Below, one piece after another: positions 23,597-31,277 of a stretch of 64,000 bases of DNA. A program made the position numbers and the translations under genes. Numbering within the stretch: the stretch's first letter is position 1; the number at the start of each line of letters is the position of its first letter. The stretch is taken from contig DATGZH010000024.1 of the NCBI GenBank assembly GCA_035297265.1, forward strand, positions 1 through 64,000, in the 5' to 3' direction. Under the pieces are notes generated by a model. The model had not been told where the DNA came from. It searched no databases and saw only the letters and a program-made list of their open reading frames with translations. Source of the DNA: DATGZH01 sp035297265 (GTDB lineage: Bacteria; Actinomycetota; Acidimicrobiia; Acidimicrobiales; RAAP-2).

Positions 23597-25756
23597 TCAG
23601 GTCTTGGGCGGGTTGCCGGCGCCGTCGCCCTTCGGCGGGGCGGGGGCGGGTCCCGGGTTGGCGGCCGGCGGGCTCGGCGGGGCCGGGGCCTGGACCGTCG
23701 ACGGCTGCTTGGCCGGCGGGGCGCCGGTGGCCGGCTGCTTGTCCGGGGGTGCGGCGCCGGGGGCCGGCTGGGGCACCTGGGCCTGGCCGACCTGGGGGAC
23801 CGGGATCGTGGGCGGGCCGCCGACCTGGGCGGGTCGGCCGGTGCCGGGGACGGCCGGCTGCTGGGGCCGGGGGGCCGAACCGTTCGTGTAGAGCACCGGC
23901 ACGTAGGGCACGAAGTGGGGCGAGGCCGGGACGCCGTTGTAGACGTAGCCGAGCAGCCGCACCCCGGCCACCGCCAGGCGGCTCGGGATCTCGTTGTGCT
24001 TCTGGACCGTGTCGTGGTGGGGGACCACGATGATCACGTGCTCGGCCGCCGCCGCCACGTCGAGGCCGTAGGAGGAGCTGCCGACGGGCGGGTCGTCGAC
24101 GAGCACCATCTCGAAGCGCTCGGCCGCCTCCTCGAAGGCCGAGCGCATGGTGCGCGGCCGCCAGCGGTGCATGGCGAGGTCGGTGTCCGAGCTCGTCGGC
24201 AGGAGGGCCAGCCGTCCCTCACCGGCGTTGGCCGGCACGACCGAGTCGGCGAGGGACTTGCCCGAGAGCACTGCGGCCAGCCCGTTGCTCGCCTTCGTCG
24301 GGTCGGCGAGGAGGTGGGTGAGGCCCCGTCCGATGGGGTCGCTGTCGATGACGAGCACCCGCTCGCCCATCTCGGCCAGGGCGAGCGCCGTGTTGGCCAC
24401 CGTGGTCGTGGTCCCCGCCCCCTGGTCGGCCGCGGTGAAGGCCACGAGGAGCGACGCCGAGCTGTTCCGGATGGAGCGCAGCGCGGTGGCCACCGCCCGG
24501 TAGGACTCGGCCTGCTGGCTGCCGGGGTCCGTGATGATCGGCAGCCCCGGACGGGTCCCGAACGACGACTCGAAGGCTGGCACGGCGAAGAGCAGCGGTG
24601 CCTCGTAGAGGCGCTCGGGGTCGTCGATGCCCTCGAAGCGGCGCCTCGTGGCGGCGAGGACGTAGGCGATGATCACACCGAGGATGAAGCCGACGAGGAG
24701 CCCGAGGCCCAGGTCGATGAGGAGCGAGGTGCCGCTCTTGGTGGTCTCCTGCGTGGCCGGCTGGGTCGGCGGCGTGTAGGCCAGGTCGATCTGTTCGTTC
24801 ACCCGGACCGTGGACTCGGACTTGGTCAGGCTGGCGATCTGCTGGAGGAGGGCGTTGCGCTGCGCCGTGACCGTCGGCGACTCGCCGCCGCTGCCCGAGG
24901 TGCCCGACGTCGTGGACGTCGGCGTGGTCGTGGCGGCGAGCACGTCGAAGCTCGCCAACTGGGCGTGGATCGGCGCGCCCGCCTGCGGGGCGAGCACGAC
25001 GGCGGTCAGCGAGCCGGCCGAGCCCCGGGCGCCGAGGGCCGACGTGGGCACTGTCGTGGTCGTGGCGTGGGTGGTCGGCGCGTGGTGGACGTGGGTCGTC
25101 GGCGCGTGGTGGAGATGGGTGGTCGTGGTGTGCGGGGGCTTGGGCGTCGTGGTGTGGGTCGTCCCACCGCCGCCGTGTGTCGGCGGTGGGGGGACCCCGT
25201 TCAGCTGGGCGTTGGCCGCGGCGATCTCGTCGGCGAAGGCCTTCTCGGAGGTGGCGGCCTGCTGGTGGATCTGCTGCTTCAGTTGGATGTCGTAGGCGGC
25301 GAGGATGGCGTTGGCCGCGGCGCGGGCGGCCTTTGCCCCCTTCAGGCTGACGGCGATCTGGGTCATCGAACCGGTCGAGCCGCTCGAGGTCGACTTGGCA
25401 GACGTGGTCGGCGCCGTGACGACCAGGTTCTTGTGGAGTGCCTGGCCGGTCAGGTGCTCGTTCGGGAGCTGGGCGTTGACGATGGCCGCCGCTTGGTTCG
25501 AGAGCGACTGGGAGGTGAGCACGGCGATTTGGATGGCCGTGTAGTTGGCCGAGCCGCCGCCGCTGCTGCTCCCCGAGGTGGCGGGCGAGATGTTGGCCGG
25601 GAGCGGGGCGATGATGATGCCGGCCGTCGCGGTGTACTGGTTCCCGCTGACCAGCGCGTAGACGCCGGCGCCGACGAGGCCCACCACCGCCGCCAGGATG
25701 ACCACGCGCTTGAAGCGCCGGATCGCGCCGAGGAGCGTGGGATCGAAGCTGGCCAT
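23597..25756 (-). CDS. Wzz/BY-kinase-like chain-length protein with degenerate P-loop
   Basis: A 719-aa protein like the actinobacterial fused chain-length regulator and tyrosine kinase of capsule loci. A first membrane helix lies at about 18-37 and the exported segment holds a His/Thr-rich insert (about 193-236). A second helix follows (LLIDLGLGLLVGFILGVIIAYVL), then a P-loop domain. Walker A' (VLVIDSD) and a Walker B-like VLVDDPP are kept. Walker A reads ADQGAGTTTT, with Thr449 where Lys is expected. The C-terminal ~100 residues are Pro/Gln-rich and lack a Tyr cluster. ATG 25756 is chosen over GTG 25783. Kinase activity is doubtful; a scaffold role is likely. Confidence 0.7.
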   Translation of the reverse strand: MASFDPTLLGAIRRFKRVVILAAVVGLVGAGVYALVSGNQYTATAGIIIAPLPANISPATSGSSSGGGSANYTAIQIAVLTSQSLSNQAAAIVNAQLPNEHLTGQALHKNLVVTAPTTSAKSTSSGSTGSMTQIAVSLKGAKAARAAANAILAAYDIQLKQQIHQQAATSEKAFADEIAAANAQLNGVPPPPTHGGGGTTHTTTPKPPHTTTTHLHHAPTTHVHHAPTTHATTTTVPTSALGARGSAGSLTAVVLAPQAGAPIHAQLASFDVLAATTTPTSTTSGTSGSGGESPTVTAQRNALLQQIASLTKSESTVRVNEQIDLAYTPPTQPATQETTKSGTSLLIDLGLGLLVGFILGVIIAYVLAATRRRFEGIDDPERLYEAPLLFAVPAFESSFGTRPGLPIITDPGSQQAESYRAVATALRSIRNSSASLLVAFTAADQGAGTTTTVANTALALAEMGERVLVIDSDPIGRGLTHLLADPTKASNGLAAVLSGKSLADSVVPANAGEGRLALLPTSSDTDLAMHRWRPRTMRSAFEEAAERFEMVLVDDPPVGSSSYGLDVAAAAEHVIIVVPHHDTVQKHNEIPSRLAVAGVRLLGYVYNGVPASPHFVPYVPVLYTNGSAPRPQQPAVPGTGRPAQVGGPPTIPVPQVGQAQVPQPAPGAAPPDKQPATGAPPAKQPSTVQAPAPPSPPAANPGPAPAPPKGDGAGNPPKT
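25049..25180 (-). repeat. His/Thr-rich low-complexity segment in the Wzz-like protein
   Basis: Residues 193-236 of the Wzz-like protein hold ten His and many Thr, with the repeated unit HHAPTTH. The DNA shows matching near-repeats (GTGGGTCGTCGGCGCGTGGTG-like units around 25081-25120). It lies in the predicted extracytoplasmic loop. Confidence 0.7.
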
Positions 25757-25907
25757 CCGAGTCCTGTCAGCGGGCACGGTCACTCACGCGATCTAGGAGG
25801 GGTGTCGATCGTGTACGCGTCGCATTCAAGGGAAGCCTGAACCTGCGAGCCGATCCCCGCCCGCCGAGGCGACGTCGCGCTAACAATGGTCGGCCGGAGG
25901 GGTCCTG
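25757..25907 (-). other. Intergenic region upstream of the Wzz-like gene
   Basis: This 151-nt gap between two minus-strand genes probably holds the Wzz-like gene's promoter. TTGAAT with TACACGAT about 10 nt further on the minus strand is a weak candidate. No hairpin with a clear tail was found. Confidence 0.25.
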
Positions 25908-27122
25908 TCAAGCCGGCCCACGCCTTCCGCCCTCGTCGGCGGGGTCCGCCGCGCCGTTCTGGACCGTGCCGGAGGCGACAGACTCGTACACGGCCACCAG
26001 GGAGGCGAGGGCGGCCGGCGGGCTGTGCCGCTCCTCGTACAGGCGACGGGCGGCCAGGCCGACCTCGTCCACCCGGCGGTCGTCCGAGAGCTCGTTGAGC
26101 GCGCCAACCCAGGCGGCCACGTCGCCCGGTGGCGCCGTCCAGGCGGCCCCGGCCGCCTCGGCCCGGCCCGCCATCCCCACCGACTGGGAGAGCACGAGGG
26201 GAAGGCCGGCGCCCGCCGCCTCGAGGGGGACGAGGGGCCCGGCCTCGTGGCACAAGGAGGGGAAGACGAGGGCCCGGGCGGCGAGGAGCCTGGCCAGGAG
26301 GGCCCCGTGGTCGAGCGGGCCGACGAACGTCACGCCCGGCACCGAGCGGGCGGCCAGCCGGTCGCCGAGCGGACCCTCGCCCACCACGACGAGGTCCAGG
26401 CCGGGGAGGGAGGCGGCCTGCCAGGCTTCGAGGAGGACGTCGACGCCCTTCTCCTCGGAGAGCCGGCCACACAGCACGACCTCGTGGCCGGCCGACGGGG
26501 GGCGTGAGCGGTGGCCCGGGTCGAAGACGAAATTGGGTCGCAGCGTCACCCGGGCCCGGGGTACCCCGCCCTGCTCCAGGAGCGGCACCATCATCTCGTC
26601 GAGGACCAAGAAGCGGTCGACGTCACGCGGCCACACGCCGCGGCGGCGGGCCACCTCGATCGTCGCCGCGGCGACGGCCGACAGCGGGACCGAGCCGCGG
26701 TAGCAGCGGTACCGCACGGCGTGCCAGGGGTGGGACCCGACGCAGGTGTGACAGATGCGCCCGTCCCTGAGCAGGAGGCCGTTGGCGCACAACGTGCGGA
26801 AGTTGTGGAGGGTGACGACAGTGGGCCAGCCCTCGGCCGAGAGGGCGGTGAGGACGGCCGGGGAGAGGGCGAACCAGGTGTTGTGCACGTGGACCACGTC
26901 GGGCCGGGCCGCCCGGGCCGCCCCGACCACCCGCCGGGCCGCCCCGCGGTGCCACGGGGCGACGGCCAGCGCGGCCAGCGAACCCCCGGCGGTCGCCGGG
27001 TTGTCCACGACGTAGGGGACGACCTCGTGGCCGCCCGCCTCGAGGAGCTCGCGCTCGTGCTCCACCACGACGTCCTCGCCGCCGCGCTCGCGGTGGCGGT
27101 TGTGGACCTGGAGGATGCGCAA
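25908..27122 (-). CDS. GT4-family glycosyltransferase
   Basis: A 404-aa GT-B enzyme. The acceptor domain has HNRHRERGGEDVVVEHE and PDVVHVHNTWFALSP. A Cys/His cluster RICHTCVGSHPWHAVRYRCY, seen in a subgroup of GT4 enzymes, lies around residues 133-152. The donor domain has VVLCGRLSEEKGVDVLLEAW and an E-x7-E motif in CHEAGPLVPLEAAGAG. The start is TTG 27122; no in-frame ATG or GTG lies near. It is divergent from a GT2 gene and is followed on the same strand by the Wzz-like gene. Donor unknown. Confidence 0.82.
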   Translation of the reverse strand: MRILQVHNRHRERGGEDVVVEHERELLEAGGHEVVPYVVDNPATAGGSLAALAVAPWHRGAARRVVGAARAARPDVVHVHNTWFALSPAVLTALSAEGWPTVVTLHNFRTLCANGLLLRDGRICHTCVGSHPWHAVRYRCYRGSVPLSAVAAATIEVARRRGVWPRDVDRFLVLDEMMVPLLEQGGVPRARVTLRPNFVFDPGHRSRPPSAGHEVVLCGRLSEEKGVDVLLEAWQAASLPGLDLVVVGEGPLGDRLAARSVPGVTFVGPLDHGALLARLLAARALVFPSLCHEAGPLVPLEAAGAGLPLVLSQSVGMAGRAEAAGAAWTAPPGDVAAWVGALNELSDDRRVDEVGLAARRLYEERHSPPAALASLVAVYESVASGTVQNGAADPADEGGRRGPA

Positions 27123-27176
27123 CCCGACACGCTCCCATCAACGCCGGCCTCGCCCGGGCGCCGGACGACGGCCCGC

Positions 27177-27182
27177 TATCGT
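27177..27182 (+). promoter_or_regulatory. -10 box (TATCGT) upstream of the GT2 gene
   Basis: TATCGT lies in the divergent gap, 79 nt before ATG 27262, and would give a leadered transcript. No clear -35 was seen. Confidence 0.3.
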
Positions 27183-27261
27183 AGAGCGCCCGGCGAAGGG
27201 GCCGACCTCGGCGGGACCGGTCCACCAGGCGGGTCGGGAGCAGCCGCACGAGAGGCAACAG

Positions 27262-28275
27262 ATGTCGACCGCCGCAGTGGCCATCTGCACCTTCAACCGC
27301 CCGGACCAGCTGCGCCAGGCCCTTCGCGCCTGGGCGGCCTCGTCCCGGCGCCCCGACCAGGTGGTCGTGGTGGACGCCAGCCCCGACGCCGCGGCGGCCG
27401 CCCGCCGGGTGCCGGCCGAGCACGCCGGCCTCTTCGGCGAGGGCAGCGCCTACCTCGTGGCCGACCGGGCCTCGACGACGGCGCAGCGCAACCAGGCAGT
27501 CGACTCGGTGACCACCGACGTCGTCGTCTTCGCCGACGACGACACCATCCCCGACCGGGACTACCTCGCTCGGCTGCTGGCGGTCTTCGAGGCCGACCCG
27601 GGCGGCCGGGTGGGCGGGGTGGCCGGGACCACGGCCGAGCAGCACCATCTGTCGTGGCGGGCCCGCCAACGGCTGCGCGAGCTGGGCGTGGCCCGGCTCG
27701 TCGGCACCCGTTACCCAGTGCCCCGGCGGGTGGCCTACCCGGCGGCCGCCGCCCCACCCCCGCTCCCGCCCGCCCTGCACCTCGTGCGCAAGCGGGCTCT
27801 CAACGGCTGCAACATGGCGTTCCGCACGGCGCTCGTGGCCGAGGCCCGCTTCGACGAGCACATGGGCGGCTACGCCTACGGGGAGGACTTCGACCTCTCC
27901 TTCCGCATCGGGCGCCACCACGCCCTCCTCAAGCGGTCCGACGCCAACGTGGAGATGGCGGTCAGCCACGGCTCGACCGTCGACCCCTACTACTTCTTCA
28001 TGATCCGCTGGCTCAACCCGGCCTACCTCGTGGCCAAGCACGGCCTGGGCGAGCAGGGCTGGCGGTCCCTCGAGCGCCTGCTCGTGCTGGAGCGCGCCGC
28101 CGACCTCGCGCGCGGCCGCGCCCCCTCGGCGCCCGACCGGGAGTCCGTGCGGCGGCGCTACGCCACGGCCGGGTCGCTCGTCGAGGCGCTCCGCGGCGCC
28201 CCACCCGACGACCTCGTGCCCCGCTACGAGGCGCTGCAGGCCGAGGTGGCCGAGGGCGAGCCCGCCGCCGCCTGA
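27262..28275 (+). CDS. GT2-family glycosyltransferase
   Basis: A 337-aa soluble GT-A enzyme. VAICTFNRPDQLRQAL is at the N-terminus, VVFADDDTIPDRDYL carries the metal-binding DDD, and YGEDFDLSFRIGRH the catalytic ED motif. NGCNMAFRTALVAEARFDE is the usual acceptor-site segment. It resembles rhamnosyl/galactofuranosyl-type GT2 enzymes. ATG 27262 was chosen because the conserved strand starts there. It is convergent with the sulfotransferase at 28288, 12 nt away. Confidence 0.82.
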   Translation: MSTAAVAICTFNRPDQLRQALRAWAASSRRPDQVVVVDASPDAAAAARRVPAEHAGLFGEGSAYLVADRASTTAQRNQAVDSVTTDVVVFADDDTIPDRDYLARLLAVFEADPGGRVGGVAGTTAEQHHLSWRARQRLRELGVARLVGTRYPVPRRVAYPAAAAPPPLPPALHLVRKRALNGCNMAFRTALVAEARFDEHMGGYAYGEDFDLSFRIGRHHALLKRSDANVEMAVSHGSTVDPYYFFMIRWLNPAYLVAKHGLGEQGWRSLERLLVLERAADLARGRAPSAPDRESVRRRYATAGSLVEALRGAPPDDLVPRYEALQAEVAEGEPAAA

Positions 28276-28287
28276 CGAACGGTGAGG

Positions 28288-29223
28288 TCAGGGGCGGAAC
28301 GGGTAGCCGAGGAGCGGGAGCAGGGGGGCGGACCAGAGGGTGGCCACCCGGCGGTCCCGGGGGCTCATGGCCCGCCGCCACTCGTCGTCGAGGCGGATCT
28401 CGACGGGGCCGGTCTGGAAGCGGTTCGGGTTGCCCGAGGCGTTGTGGGTCGCCCGGAGTTCCACCGTGTGGTCGTCGACGAAGGGGAGGCCAATGGGCCG
28501 CTCGCCCAGGAACTCGACGATGGCCGCGGTCGTGGCCCGGGGCTCGCGCACCAGGTCCTCGTAGTGCACCGGCATGTAGCGCCGGCGGCCGACGGAGGCC
28601 CGGACGACGGTCATGAAGGCGGCGTTGAAGAAGAGCCACTCCCGGGTGCTCACGTCAGGTCGGCGTCGGCCCATGCGGGCCCCGTCCCCGAGGCCGCCGG
28701 GCGAGGGCTTGTCCCGGGTCCACGAGTAGGCGACGGCCCGGGGGTCGCGCACCATGTGGACGAGGTAGAGGTCCACGTCGTCGAGGCCGTGAGCGATGAG
28801 GGCGTCGGCCGGCCGCTTCGACCCGTCGACGAGGACCGCGGCGCCGGAGGTCTCCGCCAGGCCCTGGTAGAGGCGGTCGAGGATCTGCGCGTACTCGGGG
28901 ACGGGCTGGCGGTGGCGCACCGCGTCCCACCACAGCCGGGGGACGTGGCGGGTGCGGAACGACGAGCGCCAGAGGGCGTGGACGGTCTCCGGGTCGACCG
29001 AGCTGATCGGTGGGGTGCCGCTCGCCAGCACCTCCTTCCAGAACGGGCACTCGACGAGCACCTCGCCGCAGCCGCAGCGCCAACCGGGCCGACGGAACGT
29101 CTCGAAGAGGTTGCGCACCTCGCCCACGTTGCAGAAGCCCTCGACGTGGCCGAGCACCTGACCGAGGAGCGTCGAACCGCTCCGGCCGTAGCCGGAGATG
29201 TAACACACCTTGATGCGCGTCAC
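28288..29223 (-). CDS. Sulfotransferase (Cys-motif group)
   Basis: A 311-aa PAPS-dependent sulfotransferase, transferring sulfate to a hydroxyl acceptor. The 5'-phosphosulfate loop GYGRSGSTLL is at residues 11-20 and the 3'-phosphate site VRDPRAVAYSW near 135. A Cys motif RCGCGEVLVECPFW (Cys50, Cys52, Cys59) and a late ASGNPNRFQTGPVEIRLDD segment are shared with the proteins at 50450 and 52666. GTG 29223 overlaps the stop of the polymerase gene (GTGA), so the two are translationally coupled. The polymer, or its lipid-linked unit, is a likely acceptor. Confidence 0.8.
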   Translation of the reverse strand: MTRIKVCYISGYGRSGSTLLGQVLGHVEGFCNVGEVRNLFETFRRPGWRCGCGEVLVECPFWKEVLASGTPPISSVDPETVHALWRSSFRTRHVPRLWWDAVRHRQPVPEYAQILDRLYQGLAETSGAAVLVDGSKRPADALIAHGLDDVDLYLVHMVRDPRAVAYSWTRDKPSPGGLGDGARMGRRRPDVSTREWLFFNAAFMTVVRASVGRRRYMPVHYEDLVREPRATTAAIVEFLGERPIGLPFVDDHTVELRATHNASGNPNRFQTGPVEIRLDDEWRRAMSPRDRRVATLWSAPLLPLLGYPFRP

Positions 29224-30701
29224 TGCTGCAGCGCTGGCGTGGTGTCCGCCGCCGCCTCACCCGTGCCTGGAGGGACGTCGAACCCGGGGACCGAGATGGG
29301 GTAGCGCGACAGGATGATGCCGAAGCCGAAGATCGACCACGTGAGCGCGGCGACCTGGGCCCCTTCGAGCGTGGGGTCGAAGAAGGCGTTGATGAGCGTG
29401 GCGGTGATCGTGGCCATGCAGACCTCCACCAGCGCCTTGTTGAGTGCGTCTCCGGCGGCCTTGTAACGGGCCCGGGTCCGGAACATCCGCCGGAACCAGG
29501 CCACCCAGATGAGGAGCCAGAGGAAGAGGCCGATCATGCCCATCCGGGCCTCGACGTCGAGGTGCGAGTTGTGGGCGCTGCGCAGTTCGCTCTGCCCGGC
29601 GGCCGTCTTGGCCGCCGACTCGCGCAGGCCTCCGATCGCCGCCAGGTTGACCCCGAAGCCGACACCGTCCACGACGTGCCCGGTCCGCACCTGGTAGTGG
29701 AGGATGTTCTTCCAGAGGTTCTCGCGCCACCGGGTGGTGCCCGCCCCGGTGTTCTGGCCGTAGAACTGCGAGTTGCCGCCGCTGAACGCGCCGAGGCTGG
29801 TCTCCGCCTCGCCCACGAGGTCGGCGATGGAGATGTTGCGCTTCTTCGTGTGGATCGTGAGGTTGGTCGCCCCGAGCACGGCCACGACGAAGACGACGGC
29901 GGCGAGGGTGCTGGCGATGATCCTCCCCCGTCCCCGGCCCCCCATGAGCACGAGGGCGACGATGATCCCGATGACCGCCGAGCCGGTGCCCCCCCGGGTC
30001 TGCGTGGCGCTCACGGCGATCGTGGTCAGCCCGATGATGCTGAAGACGAGCTTCGAGGTCGCGCTGCGACGCTGGCCCGGCACGAGCCACATGAAGACGA
30101 GCGCGAAGGCGGTGACGACGCAGATGTTGCCGCCCTTGTGCGAGAAGAGGGCGGTGCCGGTGACGTGGGGACCTTTGATGCCCGACTTGGAGATGCCGAA
30201 GGCGATGAGCTCCCACACGATCACGTAGGGGACGATCCGGGAGAACCCGGCCACGAGCCGCCCGGGGAGCTCCGGCACGACGGTGCTCACGATCACGAAG
30301 AGGATGGCGAACAGGCCGTAGTAGCAGAGGGCGTAGTCGTGGGCCACGTTGGTGAACCCGTACTTGCCCAGGTTCGGCACTGCCCGGGCGATACCCCAGA
30401 GCATCCACACGGCGAGGAGGCCGAGGAGGATGTCGCCCTGCACCCCTCGGCGGACCCAGCCCGTACCCACCGCCACCCCGGCCAGCCCGAGGAGCAGGGT
30501 GAGCTCGCCGATGTAGAGGGGGGTGCCGGGGACGTGGAGATAGGCGATGCCCCGGTCCAGGAACATGTACGCGGCCAGGAGGATGCCGATGACCGCCGCG
30601 TACCACCGGAAGAGCGTGTGGTCGACCGTCTCGACCCGGCGCGGGGCGCGGAGGAGCGCCGGGTCGGGTCGAGCGGGCAGCTCAGGTGGTGGGCTGATCA
30701 T
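29220..30701 (-). CDS. O-antigen polymerase/ligase-like membrane protein (Wzy/WaaL type)
   Basis: A 493-aa protein with about ten or more membrane helices. A large extracytoplasmic loop after residue 290 ends with SAHNSHLDVEARMGMIGLFLW, the Wzy_C-type motif of O-antigen ligases and polymerases. It would join polyprenyl-linked glycan units or transfer them to an acceptor at the outer face of the membrane. It is first in an operon with the sulfotransferase. Ligase and polymerase cannot be told apart from sequence. Confidence 0.78.
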   Translation of the reverse strand: MISPPPELPARPDPALLRAPRRVETVDHTLFRWYAAVIGILLAAYMFLDRGIAYLHVPGTPLYIGELTLLLGLAGVAVGTGWVRRGVQGDILLGLLAVWMLWGIARAVPNLGKYGFTNVAHDYALCYYGLFAILFVIVSTVVPELPGRLVAGFSRIVPYVIVWELIAFGISKSGIKGPHVTGTALFSHKGGNICVVTAFALVFMWLVPGQRRSATSKLVFSIIGLTTIAVSATQTRGGTGSAVIGIIVALVLMGGRGRGRIIASTLAAVVFVVAVLGATNLTIHTKKRNISIADLVGEAETSLGAFSGGNSQFYGQNTGAGTTRWRENLWKNILHYQVRTGHVVDGVGFGVNLAAIGGLRESAAKTAAGQSELRSAHNSHLDVEARMGMIGLFLWLLIWVAWFRRMFRTRARYKAAGDALNKALVEVCMATITATLINAFFDPTLEGAQVAALTWSIFGFGIILSRYPISVPGFDVPPGTGEAAADTTPALQQ

Positions 30702-31277
30702 GGTCGGAGGGACGTCCCGGTCGTCCGGTCATGCGGCGCCCCATCATGACAGGGCCGCCGGCGGGTGGCCACCCCCGGCGACCGACGAGGAGGCTGCTCC
30801 GTGACCGCGGCGCGACGGTTGCTCGACCGGGTGGCCGCCGACGGTGGCCGGACGGCGATCGGATTTCGGGGGCCGCCCTGGCCCGGGCCGACGGGCCCGC
30901 CGAATTCCGGCGTCCGCCCAGGTCGCTGGGGGTGTCGGTACGGTGCCAAGGCGTCCCGAACGCTCACCGAAGAATTCATCTACTGTCGCCCGGATTTCGA
31001 TTTGCGTTTACCTGCCCCCCGTAACGTTCGCCGCGATGGTCCGAACGAGCAGGTCTCGGTGCGACGCACCACGGCCCGGAGGCGGGAGCAGGGGCCAGTC
31101 GGCGGAGGCCGACGCGGGACCCGTCCACGTGCTCGGGCAGCGGTACAGCTGGGGGAGCGGCGGATCGGCCATCGAAGGCATCGGACGACGGGGTCCAAGG
31201 GCGCCGTCAGCAGTGCGACTTCGGCTCCGGCCGGAGACCAAGCGAAGCCCCACCGACCAAGGAGATTGGGTCAAACC
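30702..31277 (+). other. 576-nt intergenic region upstream of the phosphate operon
   Basis: No coding frame with convincing features was found. It holds the candidate PHO-box repeats (30962-31012), a hairpin GTCGGC-GGAG-GCCGAC (31098-31113), the palindrome CTCCGGCCGGAG (31225-31236) and an AAGGAG ribosome site about 13 nt before ATG 31278. A long, structured 5' leader is therefore likely. Confidence 0.5.
30962..31012 (+). promoter_or_regulatory. Candidate PHO-box-like 11-nt direct repeats
   Basis: GCTCACC (30962), TGTCGCC (30984), TTTCGAT (30995) and GTTTACC (31006) fall on an 11-nt grid, with a loose ATTCATC at 30974 and GTTCGCC at 31026. The known Streptomyces PhoP box is a set of 11-nt direct repeats of GTTCACC type. 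The two ends match well and the middle units poorly, so this is a candidate only. Confidence 0.35.

Noticed and set aside
23597..25756. Annotation as an active tyrosine kinase
   Set aside because: Walker A lacks Lys and there is no C-terminal Tyr cluster, so only a kinase-like fold can be claimed.
21182..25840. A 1552-codon open frame on the plus strand across the GT-C-like and Wzz-like genes
   Set aside because: It is Arg/Gly/Ala-rich with no motif, and lies over two well-supported genes, one on the other strand. It is an artefact of high GC.
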